Part shown: piece after piece, positions 1 to 11,869 of the stretch | How the letters are laid out: each line of letters begins with the position of its first letter | Numbering within the stretch: the first letter of the stretch is position 1 | Origin: Dugong dugon | Taxonomy: Eukaryota; Chordata; Mammalia; Sirenia; Dugongidae | NCBI GenBank assembly: GCA_030035585.1 | Contig: CM057481.1 | Span: forward strand, 55,189,128 to 55,253,127 | Reading direction: 5' to 3' | Length of the DNA stretch: 64,000 nt | Notes under the pieces: generated by a model | What the model was told of the DNA's origin: nothing | Database searches by the model: none | What the model saw: only the letters and a program-made list of their open reading frames with translations | Translations under genes and position numbers: made by a program

Positions 1-364
1 GTGGCTAAGAGAAAGAACTCTTAAAATGCTGCCTATAAATCTGGCCCCCTTTCCTGAAGATCAGATTTACAAGAGAGATAAACAGCCAGCAATTCTTGTT
101 AATAGAGTCTACAAGATCGCTTTATAATGAGGAAGGCAATTGACAAGATCATTTAAAAAGAAGTAATGTGGCAAACGCATCCAGAGGCTATGTTTTCTAA
201 TGAAAAGGTTGCTTTTGATGACATACAATACTTAGCAGAGTGCTTTCTCTGTGTTTATTTTCCCCAAAACATTAGCAGCTTCCAAATGCTGGTTCTCCAT
301 CTTGACAATGCACCAAGGATTCAGATGTCGAGGATACCATAGAATTTTTGAGCTAGAAAAGTCC

Positions 365-434
365 AACAATCTTATTTTACAAAGAAAGGAAATGAGGCTC
401 AGAAAGGTTGAATGACTTGCCCAAGGTCATAAAA
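365..434 (-). mobile_element. MIR fragment
   Basis: The stretch with AAATGAGGCTCAGAAAGG and GACTTGCCCAAGGTCAT is the antisense core of a MIR, an ancient tRNA-derived SINE. An AfroSINE is inserted in it and duplicated its last 12 bases. Confidence 0.75.
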
Positions 435-610
435 GGAGCCCCGATGGTGCAGTGGTTAAATGCTTGACTGCTGACAGAAAGGTTGGCAGCTCAAACCCAC
501 CAGCGGCTTCACAGGAGAAATACCTGGTAAACTGCTCCGGTAAAGATTACAGCCTAGAAAACCCTATGGGGGCAGTTCTCTGTAGAATCAACTCGATGTC
601 AAACAACAAC
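435..610 (+). mobile_element. AfroSINE with 12-bp target duplication
   Basis: A tRNA-derived SINE with the family head (GGAGCCCCGATGGTGCAG) and tail (AATCAACTCGATG, then CAACAACAAC). It is flanked by an exact 12-bp direct repeat AAGGTCATAAAA at 423-434 and 611-622, the mark of LINE-driven insertion. It interrupts a MIR, so it is younger than that MIR. Confidence 0.92.
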
Positions 611-622
611 AAGGTCATAAAA

Positions 623-820
623 TAGTTGATGGCATTGTCAAGACAAGAACATCCTTCTCTGAGTATTCTGACCTATATTCCCTGGAAGAACCTACATCTC
701 CATTTTGCACAAATTACTCATTAAAGGAAGAGTCCTGCAGATTGAAATCCACACATGCCTTTGGCACTGCTCATCACAGTAGACCAGTGTGGTTCCACCT
801 GGGTAGATTTTGCCTCTTGC
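623..820. other. Unique sequence, nothing recognised
   Basis: No repeat, RNA gene or coding signal that I can name. It lies between the AfroSINE and a MER20 copy. Confidence 0.5.
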
Positions 821-825
821 TTCCA

Positions 826-1012
826 GGGGACCTGTGGCAATGTCTGTAGATGTATTTGTTCATCACAACTGAGGGATGCTATTGACACCTAGTGGGTAGC
901 AGACCAGGGATGTTTCTAAACATCCTACGATGCACAGGACAACCCGCACAACAAAGCATTATTCAAGCAGGGTATGTTATTAGTGCCGAGACTGAGAAAC
1001 CCTTGGGACTTT
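826..1012 (+). mobile_element. MER20 (hAT-Charlie) DNA transposon remnant
   Basis: Diagnostic MER20 phrases in order: CAGGGGACCTGTGGCAATG, ACACCTAGTGGGTAG, CATCCTACGATGCACAGGA, ACAACAAAGCATTATTC and GAGACTGAGAAACCC. It is a short non-autonomous element with no coding capacity. MER20 predates placental radiation and can carry regulatory sites. Confidence 0.85.
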
Positions 1013-1590
1013 GGTGCTGCCTTTCTTGCTAGACTTTCAGCTCAGTAAGGGCCAGGGCTTGTCCTGACTTCTTCATTTGTTCCTGACAACTCAACTCCAC
1101 CACCGGTACTGTTGTTGAATGTATTTTCGATACGTAACTGTTTAATTTAATAGTAAGCTAAAATAAAAGATGGCAATCCCTTCAAACAATGGTGGTGAGA
1201 CACAAAAGAACTGCAGAAAGCCAGTGATTACTTCCCATGGTAAGTGGAGACATTTTGAAATAGTGGGTCGTTATCCTTCTGGGGACACATACACCTTTGA
1301 GAATTTCACAAAAGCTATGGATCCTGTCTTTAGAAAAATGCCATTCATAACAAATTTTCCATACAATGGGACCAGTGGCTTCCCTGACATACTAGAAGGG
1401 CCAAGAGTTCTGGGTCTAAAAGAGAATATGGAATATTTTTCACCTCTCTTACCTATGCTACTGTCTAGTATCTCTAAATAGTAAATTACTGGTTCTACAT
1501 GGTCTTTCCGGAAAAATTGGTTCCTACTTGAAATATTTTTAAATAGGATAATTTAGATATTGGAAAACAGCCATCTACTGAAAGGTACAA
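1013..1590. other. Unique sequence with a chance 103-codon ORF
   Basis: An open frame on the + strand at 1170-1481 encodes a protein I do not recognise. It has no splice, CpG or repeat context and no domain I can name. Such lengths arise by chance in AT-rich DNA, so I do not call a gene. Confidence 0.4.
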
Positions 1591-2060
1591 ATAAAATGTA
1601 GGATATACTACAGTGGTTCAAAGAAAGGAACTAGATCCACATCCACCAATTTGGATAAGTTTTTAAAAAAAAACTTGAAACGGCATGAAACTCACAGATT
1701 ATGGTACCTTACATATAGTATGATATCATGTACGTGAATTTTACAACAGAAAAAACAATACTATATAACACTCAGATATAGCTATATAAAAATATCAAAA
1801 ATAGTTTGGAGAATTCACACAAAATTCGTTATAGTGGTTGCTTCTAGGGAGCTGGAGATAGGAAAAAGGATGGTAAGAGGAGACAAAGGGAATTTCAACT
1901 TTTATGTAAAGTTTGATTTCTTCTGATAAAAACAGAGGGCAGTGGGAAATACGCTAAAATTTCTAACCCTGGGTGGTAGCTATATGGATGTTTGCCGTAT
2001 TATATTCTGTACTATTCTGTATTTTTAACATTTTTTTCTGAAAAAAGAAAAATAAAAGCA
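1590..2060 (+). mobile_element. Old L1 3' end remnant (L1M-like)
   Basis: The pattern ATGATATCATGTACGTGAA, a stretch on TGGTTGCTTCTAGGGAGCTGGAG, then TTTGATTTCTTCTGATAAAA and TATTCTGTATTTTTAACA resembles the 3' untranslated ends of old mammalian L1. It is heavily diverged, so subfamily and exact ends are uncertain. Confidence 0.5.
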
Positions 2061-2639
2061 ACCTCAGATATATAAAGGATGTTTTCAGTTACCAGAATTC
2101 TTAGAAAAACGATCTCCATTCCTCCAGTGCGTACTGAGGTCCTTACAAGTTTGCTGTGTATTTTGTTTGCTTTGGCAAAACAAGCAAACTGCCCTGAAAC
2201 GCTTTGTACACATGGCTTAGTTTTTACAGTTGCTGATTCACAAATGTATTTTCCTTGTTCTGCCCACCTAGCTCTCATTCTTAGTAGAACAGTCAACATG
2301 GTCACCCTTAAATATTTTACCTTTTCTCTAAATTTGTCCAGATTTAGTAACCAGTTGAACTGTAGGGGATTATGGGTGGAGAGAGTTTTCTCAGTACATA
2401 AGTGGAAGTAGAATTATACTGGCCTTATAAATGCTAGAACCAATTTCAGTTATGATCATGTGACTGAAAAGCCATTTATTGTAAGTTATGTGCTCTAAAG
2501 CCAATGAATAGCCTCATTATTTTTTTTAACAATGTACAACATTTGGAATCATGTAATCAGAAACATCGTTTAGATCTTAGCCAGCAAACAGAAGCAGATG
2601 TTTACATTGGAAAAGCACTAGGGCCAAAAGCCAAGCGGC

Positions 2640-2760
2640 CAAAGTTCTACTTCCTGTCCTACTATTAAAGAGCTGTGTGCTCTTGGGCAATCACCTTCCC
2701 TCTCTGAGCCTCAGTTCCGTGATCTGCAAAATGAAGGTGTTGGAATGGATCAGCAGTTGC
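2640..2760 (+). mobile_element. MIR fragment
   Basis: Sense MIR core: AGCTGTGTGCTCTTGGGCAA, CCTCTCTGAGCCTCAG, GATCTGCAAAATGAAGG. Confidence 0.8.
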
Positions 2761-2827
2761 AAATTAGAGGCCTTTGAGTCATATCAAGTCTGAGTATATG
2801 TTTTTGTTTGGCTCAGTGTTTAAAATA

Positions 2828-4432
2828 GTTTCAACTTCACCAAAGAAGACATTCAAGCAGCCAACAGACAAATGAGGAAATGCTCGCGATCACTAGCCAT
2901 TAGAGAAATGCAAATCAAAACCACAATAAGATACCATCTCACCCCGGCATTACCGGCACAGATCAAAAACACTGGAAATAACAAATGTTGGAGGGGCTGC
3001 GGCGAGATCGGAACTCTTATGCACTGCTGGTGGGAATGCAAAATGATACAACCATTTCGGAAAATGATATGGCGCTTCCTCAGAAAGCTAGAAATAGACA
3101 TACCATACGATCCAGCAATCCCACTCCTAGGAATATATCCTAGAGAAATAAGAGTCATCACTCAAATAGACATATGCACACCTATGTTCATGGCAGCATT
3201 GCTCACAGTAGCAAAACGATGGAAACAACCTAGATGCCCATCAACAGATGAATGGACAAACAAACTATAGTACATACACACAGTGGAGTACTATGCGATG
3301 AGAAAGAACAATGATGAATCTGTGAAGCATCTCATAACATGGATGAAACTGGAGGACAATGAAATAAGTCAATCACTAAAGGACAAAAATTGTAAGAGAC
3401 CTCTACTGTAAAAACCCATGAAAAAGTTCACACACAAAATGTAACAATCTTTGTTGGTTACAAGGGATGGGAGGGGTGGGTGGGGGGGAAATACTAAATA
3501 GGCAATAGTTAAGTGGTATCTTGGGTGAAGGGTGAGACAGTACACAATATAGGGGAAACCAGCACGACTTGTACAAGGAAAGGTCATGGAAGCTCCATAG
3601 ACACATCCAAACTCCCTGAGGTAATGAATTGCTGGGTGGAGGGCTATAGGGACCATGGTCTCGGGGAACATCTAGCTCAATTGGCATAACACAGTTTATA
3701 AAGACAATGTTCTACATTCTCCCTTGGTGAGTAGCATCTGGAGTCTTAAAACCCTGTGAGCAGCCATCTAAGATATTCCACTGGTCTCATCCCTTCGGGA
3801 GCAAGGGAGAATGAAGAGAACAGGATACAAGGAAAAGATTAGTCTGAAGGACTAATGGACCACAGCTACTAAGGCCTCCACCAGACTGAGTTCAGTACAG
3901 CTAGATGGTGCCCGGCTACCACCACGGACTGCTATGACCAGGATCACAACAGAGGGTTCTGGACAGAGCTGGAGAAGGACAGAGCTGGAGAAGATTTCCT
4001 GGCCTAAAGGAGACTGGAGAAACCCCAAGGTTATGGCCCCCAGACAGCCTTTTAGCTCAGTGGTGAAGTCATTTTCAAGGTTCACTGTTCAGCCGGGGAG
4101 TGGACAGCCCCATAAAACCAAATGGGACTAATGAGGCACAGCAGTCCAGTGCCAAGGGCCAGAAGGCAGAAGGGGACAGGAAAGCTGGTGATAGGGAACC
4201 CAAGGTTGAGTAAGGATAGTGTTAATGTGTTGTGAGGTTGTTAACCATTGTCATAGGGCAACATGTATACTAACTGTTAAATGAGAAACTATTTTGTTCT
4301 GTAAGCCTTCATCTCAAGTGAGAATAGCAGCACAATTGGAAGAGCGTAGTCGATGTCACTGAACTGTGCATGTAGAAATTTTTGAAATGCTGTATTTTTG
4401 GCTATGTATATTTTCATAAAAAAAAAAAAAAA
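2828..4432 (+). mobile_element. 5'-truncated L1 (3' end of ORF2 plus 3' UTR)
   Basis: The element opens inside ORF2. The open frame 2872-3270 encodes the C-terminal end of L1 ORF2p, including the Cys-rich zinc-knuckle-like motif [20 protein letters not shown] (CX3CX7HX4C), intact here. A 3' UTR of about 1.1 kb follows, ending in a 15-base A run at 4418-4432. Its 3' UTR matches the pieces at 30058-30628 and 37570-38402 but differs from that of the next L1, so two L1 3' UTR lineages occur in the window. The 5' truncation is the normal outcome of incomplete reverse transcription. I found no clear target duplication. Confidence 0.92.
2872..3270 (+). pseudogene. L1 ORF2p C-terminal remnant
   Basis: About 132 open codons equivalent to the last tenth of L1 ORF2p. 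It has [15 protein letters not shown], the zinc-knuckle-like motif, and [13 protein letters not shown] near the end. Endonuclease and reverse transcriptase are absent, so it cannot mobilise anything. It ends about 100 residues before the usual ORF2 stop, where coding similarity goes on in the sequence (HTVEYYA-like, then a run equivalent to KNNDESVKHL). Confidence 0.85.
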
Positions 4433-4732
4433 AGGTCGAGAAGGGAGAGGGTTGGTGGCTGTCTACCTGGACACCTGAACTGAATCCATACAGGAGTAGT
4501 GGGCAGACTCCTGAGTTCACATACCTAGTAATAGATCTAACCACCTGGTGACAGGACATTAGAGCTTCAGAGGTGCCAACAATCAAACTAGCTCATATGA
4601 GCAGCCTATTTGGGCATGTCAAAACAAAACAAGAAGCTAGGACACAGTGAGCAAACATAAAATAAAAAATATAATAACTTATTGATGGCTTGGAGACAAC
4701 AGTCAATATCAAATCACATAAAGAGGCAATCC

Positions 4733-5673
4733 ATGATGGCTTCAGCAAGCTCCCAAAATAAAGAATCTAGAATTTTTCTAGAGGAGGAAAATTTCTTGGA
4801 ATTACTGGAGGCAGAATACAAAAGATTAATATACAGAATTCTTCAAGAACTTAGGAAGGAAATTAAGGAAAATGCAGAACATGCAATAGAGGAAATTAAA
4901 AAGATTAGAGATGAGCATAACAACAAATTTAATAGGCTGCAAGAATCCATAGAGAGACAGCAATCAGAAATCCAGAATATCAACAATAAAATATCAGAAT
5001 CAGACAACTCAGTAGAAAGTCATAGGAGCAGAATTGAGGCAATGGAAGTCAGAATTAGTGAGACTGAAGATAAAGCACTTGACACCAACTTATTTGAGGA
5101 AAAATCAGATAAAAGGAATTTAAAAAATGAAGAAATCCCTAAAAATTATGTAAAACTTTATCAAGAGGGATAACCTACGAGTGATTGGAGTACCAGAACA
5201 GGGGGGATAACAGAAAATATAGAGAGAATTGTTGAAGATATGTTGGCAGAAAACTTCCCTGATATCATGAAAGATGACAAGATACCTATCCAAGATGCTC
5301 ATTGAACCCCACATAAGGTAGATCCCAAAAGACAGTCACCAAGACATATTATAATCAAACTTGCCAAAACCAAAGATAAAGAGAGAATTTTAACAGCGGC
5401 TAGGGATAAACAAAAAGTCATCTACAAAGGAGAGTCAATAGGAATAAGCTTGGACTACTCAGCAGAAACCATGCAAGCAAGAAGGCAATGGCATGACATA
5501 TACAAAGCCATGAAGGAAAAGAAATGCCAGCCAAGAATTATATCTCCAGCAAAACTCTCTCAAATATGATGGCAAAATTAGGGCATTTCCAGATAAACAG
5601 AAGTTTAGGAATTTGCAAGAACCAAACCAAAATTACAAGAAATACTAAAGGGAATCCTCGGGTTAGAAAATAA
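4733..5673 (+). pseudogene. L1 ORF1 (RNA-binding protein) remnant
   Basis: L1 ORF1p is the trimeric RNA chaperone that coats L1 RNA. The likely start is the MMASASSQ methionine at 4733. The first 147 codons are open to a stop at 5171-5173 and hold a long heptad coiled coil (about residues 25-125, rich in Glu, Lys and Ile). Beyond the break, other frames keep the RRM and C-terminal region (GVIGVPEQ, PRHIIIKLAKTKDKERIL, YSAETMQARRQW, QPRIISPAKLS), ending at TAA 5671-5673. Total length of about 310 codons fits the family. Broken by at least one stop and frame changes. Confidence 0.85.
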
Positions 5674-6107
5674 GTAACATCAGATAACAACCCAAGACTA
5701 GAACACAGGACAGAGCAAGCAGAACTCAACCCAGATAGGGAAGTCACAAAAATAAATTAAAGCTAAAACACTGAAAATAGGGAAACAGATGTCAATACAT
5801 AAAAGATGACAACATTAAAACAAAAAAAGAGAGACTTAAAAAATGTAGACATGGATTTTTCATATGGAGAGGAAGTCAAGGTGATATAAAGAAATAAAAG
5901 ACCTGGTATAAACTTAGAAAAATAAGGGTAAATATTAAGGTAACCAACAATCCTACAAGTCAAAATAAAAAACTAGAAAAATATAAAGACTCAGCAAACA
6001 GAAAATCAACAGCAATGAAAAAGATGAAAAGAAAATACATAAACAACTCAGCACAGAAAATTAAGAGGAACAAAGAAACTGTGAAAAACACACAAAAAAG
6101 GTATCAA

Positions 6108-9100
6108 AATGACAGCACTAAACTCATACCTATCAATAATTTATTCTGAATGTAAATGAACTAAATGTGCCAATAAAGAGACAGAGAGTGGCAGACTGGA
6201 TACAAAAACATGATCTGTCTGTATGCTGCCTACAAGAGACACACCTTAGACTTAAAGACATAAACAAGCTAAAACTCAAAGGATGGAAAAAAATATTTCA
6301 AGCAAACAACACTCAGAAAAGAGCAGGAGTAGCAATATTAATCTCCGAAAACATAGACTTTAAAGTAAAATCCACCACAAAGGATAAGGAAGGACACTAT
6401 ATAATGATCAAAGGGTCAATACACCAGGAGGACATAACTATCATAAATATTTACACACCCAACGACAGGGCTCTAAAATACATAAAACAAACTCTGACAG
6501 CACTGAAAAGAGAGATAGATGGCTCCACAATAGTAGTAGGAGACTTCAACACACCACTTTCAGTGAAGGACAGAAATCCAGAAAGAAGCTCAACAAAGAC
6601 ATGGAAGATCTAAATGCTACAGTCAACCAACTTGATCTCACAGACATATACCGAACACTCCACCCAAGAGCAGCCAAATATACTTTCTTTTCCAACGCAC
6701 ATGGAACATTCTCCAGAATAGACCAAATATTAGGCCATAAAGCAAGCCTTAACAAAATCCAAAACATCGAAATATGACAAAGCATCTTTTCTGACCATAA
6801 AGCCATAAAAGTAGAAGTCAACAACAGAAAAAGCAAGGAAAAATAAAACCAAACACATAGAAACTGAACAACACCTTGCTCAAAAACTACTGGGTTATAG
6901 AAGAAATTAAGGATGGGATAGAGAAATTCATAGAATCAAATGAGAATGAAAACACATCCTACCAGAACCTTTGGGACACAGCAAAAGCAGTGCTCAGAGG
7001 TCAGTTTATAACAATAAATGCACACATCCAAAAAGAAGATAGGGCCATAATCAAAACATTAACCCTACAACTCGAACAAATAGAAAGAGAGCAGCAAAAG
7101 AAGCCGTCAGGTGCCAGAAGAAAAGAAGTAATAAAAATTGGAGCAGAAATAAATGAAATAAAGAATAGAAAAACAATTGAAAGAGTTAACAAGACCAAGA
7201 GCTGGTTCTTTGGAAAGATCAACAAAATTGATAAACCATTGGCTAAACTGACAAAAGAAGACCAGGAGAGGAAGCAGATAACCTGTATAAGAAATGAGAT
7301 GGGTGACATCACAACAGACCCAACTGAAATTAAAAGAATCATAACAGAATACTGTGAAAAATTGTACTCTAACAAATTGGAAAACATAGAGGAAATGGAC
7401 AAATTTCTAGGAACTCAATACCTACCTAAACTAACACAAACAGAGGTAGAACAACTAAATGAACAACTAAATAAACCCATAACAAAAGAAGAGATTGAAA
7501 AGGTAATTAAAAAACTCCCAGCAAAAAAAAAGCCCTGGCCTGGTTGGCTTCACTGGAGAATTCTACCAAACTTTCAGAGAAGAGTTAAACACCACTACTG
7601 CTAAAGGTATTTCAAAGCACAGAAAAGGATGGAATACTCCCAAACTCATTCTATGAAGCCAGCATAACCCTGATACCAGAACTAGGTAAAGACACCACAA
7701 AAAAAGAAAATTACAGACCAATATCCCTCATGAACATTGACTCAAAAATCCTCTACAAAATTCTAGCTAATAGAATTCAGCAACATATCAAAAAAATAAT
7801 TCACCATAATCAAGTGGGATTTATACCAGTTACGCAGGGATGGTTCAACATTAGAAAAACAACCTATATAATCCATCACATAAATAAAACAAAAGACAAG
7901 AACCACATGATCTTATCAATCGAAGCAGAAAAGGCATTTGCCAAAGTGCAACACCCATTCATGATAAAAACTCTCAACAAAATAGGAATAGAAGAGAAAT
8001 TCCTCAGTATAATTAAGGGCATTTATACAAAGCCAACAGCCAACATCATCGTAAATGGAAAGACTTTGAAAGCATTCCCCTTGAGAACAGGAACCAGGCA
8101 AACATGCCCTTTATCACCAGTCATATTCAACATTATGCTGGAGGTCCTAGCCAGAGCAATCAGGCTAGAAAAAGAAATAAAGGGCATCCAAATTGGTAGG
8201 GAAGAAGTCAGATTATCTCTATTTGCAGATGATATGATCTTATACACAGAAAATTCCAAAGACTTCATGTGAAAACTACTGGATCTAATAGAAGATTTCA
8301 GCAAACTTTCGGGATACAAGATAAACATACAAAAATCAGCTGGATTCCTTTACACCAACAAGGAGAACTTCGAAGAGGAAATCACCAAATCAATACCATT
8401 TACAATAGCCACCAAGAAGATAAAATACTTAGGAATAAATCTAACCAGAGACGTAAAAGACCTATACAATGACAACTACAAGACACTACTGCAAGAAACC
8501 AAAAGAGACCTGCATAAGTAGAAAACCACACCTTGCTAATGGATAGGAAGACTCAACATTGTGAAAATGTCAATTCTACCCAAGGCGATCTACAGATACA
8601 ATGCAATCCCAACCAGATTTCACTGGCATTTTTTAATGAGATGCAGAAACAAATCATCAGCTTCATATGAAAAGGAAAGAGGCCCCAAATAAGTAAAGCA
8701 TTACTCAAGAAGATGAACAAAGTGGGAGGCCTCACACTACATGATTTTAGAACCTATTATACTGCATGGTAGTCAAAACAACAACAGATACTTAGGCCAG
8801 TGGAACAGAATTGAGAAACCAGACATAAATTCATCCTCCTATGAGCAACTGATGTTTGACAAAGTCCCAAAATCCGTCAATTGGTTAAAAGACGGTCTCT
8901 TTAATAAATGGTGCCAGCATAAGTGGATATCCATCTGCAAAAAAATGAAACAAGACCTATACCTCACACCATGTATAAAAACTAACTGAAAATGGATCAA
9001 AGACCTATATATAAAACCGAAAATGATAAAGATCATGGAAGATAAAATAAGAACAATGCTAGGAGCCCTAATATATGGCATAAACACAATGCAAACCATA

Positions 9101-9928
9101 AGTAACAATGCACAAGCACCAGAAGAGAGACTAGATAACTGGGAGCTCCTAAAAATCAAACACTTATGTTCATCAAAAGACTTCACCAAAAGAGTAAAAA
9201 GACAACCTACAGACTGGAAAAAAATTTTGGCTACGACAAATCTGATCAACATCTAATCTCTGAAACCTACAACATACTGCAAAACCTGAACAGCAAAAAG
9301 ACAAATAACCCAGTTAAAAGATGGGCAAAGGATATGAACAGGCACTTCACCAAAGAAGATATTCAGGCAGCTAACAGACACATGAAGAAATGCTCAGGAT
9401 CATTAGTCGTTAAAGAAATGCAGATCAAAACTACGATGAGATATCATCTCACCCCAACAAGCTAGCATTAATACAAAAAACACAAAATAATAAATGCTGG
9501 AGAGGTTGTGGAGAGACTGGAACACTTATACACTGTTGGTGGGAATGTAAAATGGTATGACCACTTTGGAAATCGATTTGGCGCTTCCTTAAAATGCTAG
9601 AAATAGAAGTACCTATGATCCAGCTATCCTGCTCCTTGGAATATATCCTAGAGAATTAAGAGCCATCACACAAATAGATATATGCACACCCGTGTTCGTT
9701 GCACCACTGTTCACAATTGCAAAAAGTTGGAAACAACCTAGGTGCCCATCAGTGGATGAATGGATAAACAAATTGTGGTATATCCACACAATGGAATACT
9801 ATGCAACTATAAAGAACAATGATGAATCCGTGAAACATCTCATAACATGGAGGAATCTGGAAGGCATTATGCTGAGTGAATTTAGTCAGTCACAGAAGGA
9901 CAAATATTGTATAAGACCACTATTATAA
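6108..9928 (+). pseudogene. L1 ORF2 (endonuclease and reverse transcriptase) remnant
   Basis: L1 ORF2p nicks target DNA and reverse-transcribes the element RNA. The likely start is ATG 6108 (MTALNSYLSII). The apurinic-type endonuclease shows CCLQETHL, GDFNTPLS and, near 6790, SDHKAIKV. The central part is open at 6876-7604. The reverse transcriptase carries the catalytic FADD at 8222-8233. The C-terminal Cys-rich stretch is at about 9493-9553. Span of about 1,270 codons matches the roughly 1,275 residues of mammalian ORF2p. At least ten frames or stops interrupt it, for example the TGA at 8270-8272 just after the palm motif and the TAG at 8518-8520. Confidence 0.88.
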
Positions 9929-10914
9929 GAATTCAAGAAAAGGTTTAAACACAGAAGAAAGCATTCTTTGATGGTTACGAGGTTGGGGAGGGAGGGAGAA
10001 GGTTATTTTCTAACTAGATACTAGACAAGGATTATCTTAAGTGAAGGGAAGGACAGCACATACTACTGGGGAAGTCAGCACAACTGGACAAAACTAAAGC
10101 TAAGAAGTTTCCTGAACACAATCAAACACTTTGAGGGATAGAGTATTAGGGGTAGGGGTCGGGGACCATGCTTTCAGGGGACATCTAGGTCAATTGGCAT
10201 AACAAGGCTTATTAAGAAAATGTTCTGCATCCTACTTTGGTGAGTGGCATCTGAGGTCTTAAAAGCTTGCAAGCGGCCATCTAAGATGCATCAGTTGGTC
10301 CCAACCACCTGGAGTAAGGGAGAATGAAGAACACCAAAGGCATAAGGAAAGTATTAGCCCAAAAGACAGAAAGGGCTACATAAACGAGAGACTTCATCAG
10401 CCTGAGACCAGAAGAACTAGATGGTGCTCAGCTACCACCAATGACTGTGCTGACAGGGAATACAACAGAGTCCCTGATGTAGCGGTAGAAAGGTGGGGTG
10501 CAGAACTCAAATTCTAGTAAGAAGACCAGATTTAACGGTCTGACTGAGACTGGAGGAACCCTGGAAAGCAGAGCCCCCAGATTCTCTATCAGCCCAGAAC
10601 TAAAACAATTCCTGAGGCCAACTCTTCAGACAGGGATTGGACTGGACTGTGGGACATGAAGTGGTACTTGTGAGGAGTGTGCCTCTTAGCTCAGTAGATA
10701 CAAGAGACTTACAGGGCAGCTTCTGTCTGGAGGTGAGATGGGAGGGTTAGGAGCTGGTTGAATGGACATGGGGAATCACGGGTGGAAAGGAGGAGTGTGC
10801 TGTCACAGTAAGGGGAGAGCAATTAGGGTCACATAACAATGTATGTATAAATTTTTGTACGGGAGACTAACTTGAAATGTAAACTTCATTTAAACCACAA
10901 CAATAAAAAAAATT
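9929..10914 (+). other. L1 3' UTR, second lineage
   Basis: A non-coding tail of about 1 kb. Its last 200 bp (GAGGTGAGATGGGAGGGTTA, CACATAACAATGTATG) match, in reverse complement, the L1 end at 28786-29323. Its G-rich stretch near 9985 (GGTTGGGGAGGGAGGG) is typical of L1 3' UTRs. Confidence 0.8.
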
Positions 10915-11869
10915 AATGGAGATTTTGTTTTCCTATTTTATTCCTTTTGAAAGGAAGTTATGGTTTTTAAATAAAATAATCTTAGAAGTATGAAAAGGAG
11001 GTCTGTTGAAAGGGTGGCATGTTTATGGAAAAATCAGTGTGTCTAGAATTTTTTTTTTTTAATCTACTTTTGGAAATAATGGAATAACATCAAACTGTGT
11101 AGCCGGGGTTTTGAATCTTCTTCCAAATACACTCAGGCATACCCCACATAAATCCTGATGTTTATCTTAAATGTTTCAAGCTTTAACCATCAGCAATTTT
11201 AAAAAACATGACGGAGTCCAAAACATATGCTATTTTGCAACCTCTGCAAGGAAGAGGAATCTTCCCCAATGTCGTTACCAAATTACCTACTTTAATCAGA
11301 TTGGGGTTTTTGTGATGAGGTAACATGGCAGCAGAATAGCTGAAGAACATTGGTTTTATTTCCCATGGAGTGCCCTTGCCCTTTGGAAGGAAAGATGATA
11401 CTCTCCGAACTCTGATTTAAGATTCCACTGGACCCCCGCGCTCATGCAATTCACTAAGGGACTGGATTGCAGTGCTGGCCTCTCTCCAAGGCGTTTTAGC
11501 CAGCGAAGTGCCAAAAGAACATTATTAAAAAGCATTTTCACATATAAAAAGGGCTCAGCGATGTGCCCTCAAAAGACAGTTTTGCATTATCGTGAGTTCC
11601 CTGTTCGATGATATTATTTCCATAATCTGGCAGCAAGCACAACCACATTTAGCATAATAAAACAAGTTCCTAATCAGCAGTAGTAGCTAAATATTAGGTT
11701 AAATATTAAGGAAATTGCCGATATTTGAGCTTTATCCCACAAAAAAGGCAATTTCCTAGGATTCAACCTAATATCAGTCTATTTTTAAGTATAATTACTT
11801 ATGTTTTCTCTTTAAAAAAAAATTCAGGGCATGATGATTAGCACACTTAAAACAAAGCACTTATGTGAG
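10915..11869. other. Unique sequence, nothing recognised
   Basis: AT-rich DNA. A near-palindromic AT-rich patch lies at 11690-11775 (ATTAGGTTAAATATTAAGG against CCTAGGATTCAACCTAATAT). No coding or RNA signal that I can support. Confidence 0.5.

Larger units (their letters stand above)
4433..10914 (+). mobile_element. Near full-length L1, broken
   Basis: A complete-looking L1 of about 6.5 kb: about 300 bp of 5' UTR (4433-4732), ORF1 region (4733-5673), an unusually long inter-ORF spacer of about 430 bp, ORF2 region (6108-9928) and a 1-kb 3' UTR ending in AATAAAAAAAATT at 10903-10915. It begins directly after the A tail of the previous L1, giving a head-to-tail tandem. Both ORFs carry stops and frameshifts, so it is not autonomous. 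Order and lengths match the L1 family; subfamily cannot be set by eye. Confidence 0.92.

Noticed and set aside
1170-1481. 103-codon plus-strand ORF
   Set aside because: No recognisable domain, promoter, splice context or similarity that I can recall; lengths like this arise by chance.
6167-8272. Long open frames with endonuclease and reverse transcriptase motifs as possible host genes
   Set aside because: They are parts of L1 ORF2 in their normal order and belong to a mobile element.
11690-11775. AT-rich inverted repeat as a functional RNA hairpin
   Set aside because: Arms match only imperfectly (ATTAGGTTAAATATTAAGG against CCTAGGATTCAACCTAATAT) and the loop is AT-rich; too weak without covariation.
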